This document shows, piece after piece, positions 6,730 through 7,775 of a DNA stretch of 7,775 nt. A program made the position numbers and the translations under genes. The DNA lies in NCBI GenBank assembly GCA_017991025.1, contig JAGNMT010000148.1, positions 1 to 7,775 of the forward strand, in the 5' to 3' direction. The DNA is from Verrucomicrobiales bacterium (GTDB taxonomy: Bacteria; Verrucomicrobiota; Verrucomicrobiia; Verrucomicrobiales; DEV007). Below the pieces are notes generated by a model that did not search any database, was not told where the DNA came from, and worked only from the letters and a program-made list of their open reading frames with translations. Every line of letters starts with the position of its first letter. Position 1 is the first letter of the stretch.

Positions 6730-7775
6730 CTAGCGAAGCCAGATGGTATGCTCGTCATACTGAATCGTCAATCCTGCGAGATTGGAGAGATAGTTAAGGA
6801 TCGTTGCCAAGGGGATATTGGTCAGGGAAAGAGTGATCTTTGTTTCCTTTGCTTTCCTCGCTGCCTCAGGCGTGATGATGAGATTCACTCCCTTCTTCTC
6901 TTTATCCAATTCGAGAGACTTGATGCGCAGGAACGCCACCACGTCGGAGAGAGATGATTCGTGGAACTCGACTTTTGGGAAAATAATTCTTTCGGCGTTC
7001 AGAGTGGTCGCGTTTTTCGGCTTAGGGAAGGGGTCGGTGGATGCCGTAACTTCACCCTGAACCTTCATGAGTTGCAGTCTCACGGCGTCCTTTTCGTACC
7101 CGATGGCCAATCCGGAAAGTTCCGCTACATAACGCAATGCTTCCGAGAGGGGGATGTCTTTGAGGGAAAGGGTTATTTTGGCCTCTGTTTTAGCGGCTTC
7201 CGGGGCGATGATGATGTTGATGCCCTTTTTGTCAGGATCCAACTGGCGGGCTCGGATTTGCAAAAAGGCTACCGTGTCACTGAGGGTGGCGTTGTGAAAT
7301 TCCATTTGGGGAATGATCAGGCCTTGCAGCTTTGTTGCCATGGCATCGGCCGCAGGAAACGCTTTTGCCCCTTCGATCGGTTGTTCACTCACAGAAGGCG
7401 CAGAAGGCCGGGCTGAAATCGTGACGAGGAGACGCCGAGCCGGCTTTATTTTCCGGTTTGGTTCCGCCTCAATGAACATAATCGTTTGGCCCTGTTTGAG
7501 AGAGACTTTGGAATCGACCCGGGTCTCTAAGAATTCGACCTTGTCGTCCGAGGGGGCTGCGGAAATGACGGCACCCGTTGCGGGATCGATCATTCTGGTG
7601 GAAGTCGCTTTCATGACGAGGTCGATTCCCTGATCTGTCAGCGTTGGAACGACTCCAAGGCTGACACCGGTTTTGCGAAGCGGTCCGGCACCGACTTTCA
7701 CTTCCTGCCCGATCTCGATCGCGGCCTGTTCTCCGGATCGTGTCACCACCTTAGGAGCGCTGAGCACATCAACGC
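6730..7775 (-). CDS. Secretin-like protein with two C-terminal N-domain-like modules, N-terminus outside window
   Basis: The frame is open to the right edge (it reads VDVLSAPKV from the edge), so the N-terminal part is missing. The GTG at 7767 is an internal Val; visible residues are numbered from it. Residues 1-118 match the secretin domain of type II/III secretion and type IV pilus outer-membrane proteins: LSAPKVVTRSGEQAAIEIG at 2-20, then GVSLGVVPTL and DLVM in the conserved strands, LKQGQTIMF at 90-98, and RRLLVTISAR at 111-120 as the terminal strand. The usual VPxLGxIPxLGxLF segment between the last two is absent. A Pro/Ser/Ala linker at about 121-148 leads to two tandem modules at 151-232 and 261-344, each with a pattern like EFH..LSD.VAFL......LD..KKG.N.II.PEAA....ITLSL..IPL. 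They resemble the short beta-alpha N domains of secretins. The normal secretin order is N domains first. The protein ends in TIWLR with TAG at 6730-6732. An outer-membrane or periplasmic location is likely; function is unknown. The cystatin gene follows directly. Confidence 0.85.
   Translation of the reverse strand, partial: VDVLSAPKVVTRSGEQAAIEIGQEVKVGAGPLRKTGVSLGVVPTLTDQGIDLVMKATSTRMIDPATGAVISAAPSDDKVEFLETRVDSKVSLKQGQTIMFIEAEPNRKIKPARRLLVTISARPSAPSVSEQPIEGAKAFPAADAMATKLQGLIIPQMEFHNATLSDTVAFLQIRARQLDPDKKGINIIIAPEAAKTEAKITLSLKDIPLSEALRYVAELSGLAIGYEKDAVRLQLMKVQGEVTASTDPFPKPKNATTLNAERIIFPKVEFHESSLSDVVAFLRIKSLELDKEKKGVNLIITPEAARKAKETKITLSLTNIPLATILNYLSNLAGLTIQYDEHTIWLR
6736..6987 (-). repeat. 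Second copy of the duplicated module in the secretin-like gene
   Basis: This encodes visible residues 261-344 of the secretin-like protein and runs to the second-last residue. It pairs with the copy at 7072-7317; a linker rich in Thr, Pro, Lys and Asn (about 28 residues) separates them. The linker contains PFPKPKN, which suggests an extended, flexible connection. Confidence 0.8.
7072..7317 (-). repeat. First copy of the duplicated module in the secretin-like gene
   Basis: This encodes visible residues 151-232 of the secretin-like protein. By eye about 40 of roughly 75 aligned residues are identical to the second copy, with one two-residue gap near KTEAKI. The shared core is EFH, LSD, VAFL, LD, KKG, PEAA, KITLSL, IPL and GL.I.Y. 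The DNA is clearly diverged, so the duplication is not recent. Confidence 0.8.

Noticed and set aside
6730..7767. GTG at 7767 as the true start of the secretin-like gene
   Set aside because: The codons before it read Val-Asp in frame and continue a secretin strand (VDVLSAPKV); the gene clearly runs off the window.

Overview
The window looks chromosomal and most likely comes from a member of the PVC group, probably Verrucomicrobiota. The reasons are the paired Planctomycete-type cytochrome/DUF1549/DUF1553 protein and Tat-exported DUF1501 protein, a secretin-like protein carrying a repeat module I associate with Verrucomicrobia, weak or absent Shine-Dalgarno sequences, and moderately high GC. 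Phylum assignment is inference from gene content. No RNA gene, insertion sequence, CRISPR array or phage gene was seen.

Layout, left to right. (1) Positions 1-756, plus strand: the 3' part of folP (dihydropteroate synthase), a housekeeping folate gene cut by the window edge. (2) Positions 792-3767, minus strand, converging on folP: a 991-residue exported protein with two CxxCH haem-binding sites, a DUF1549 domain, a beta-rich middle and a C-terminal DUF1553 domain. (3) Positions 3768-4082: a 315-base divergent intergenic region, presumably holding promoters for both sides. (4) Positions 4083-5387 and 5418-6296, plus strand: a likely two-gene operon of a Tat-exported DUF1501 protein and a PIG-L/LmbE-type zinc deacetylase. 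(5) Positions 7775-6333, minus strand, converging on the deacetylase gene: a secretin-like protein, incomplete at its N-terminus, followed 22 bases later by a small secreted cystatin.

The two halves of the DUF1549/DUF1553-DUF1501 pair probably act together outside the cytoplasm, as the pair recurs throughout PVC genomes. The substrate is unknown. A de-N-acetylase next to them hints at amino-sugar or glycan metabolism, but this is inference.

The least ordinary part is the right end. The secretin-like protein has its secretin segment before, not after, its two N-domain-like modules, and it lacks the usual VPxLGxIPxLGxLF segment. It is followed by a bacterial protein with all three hallmarks of a papain-type cysteine protease inhibitor: a Gly-Gly near the mature N-terminus, QVVAG, and a C-terminal Pro-Trp.
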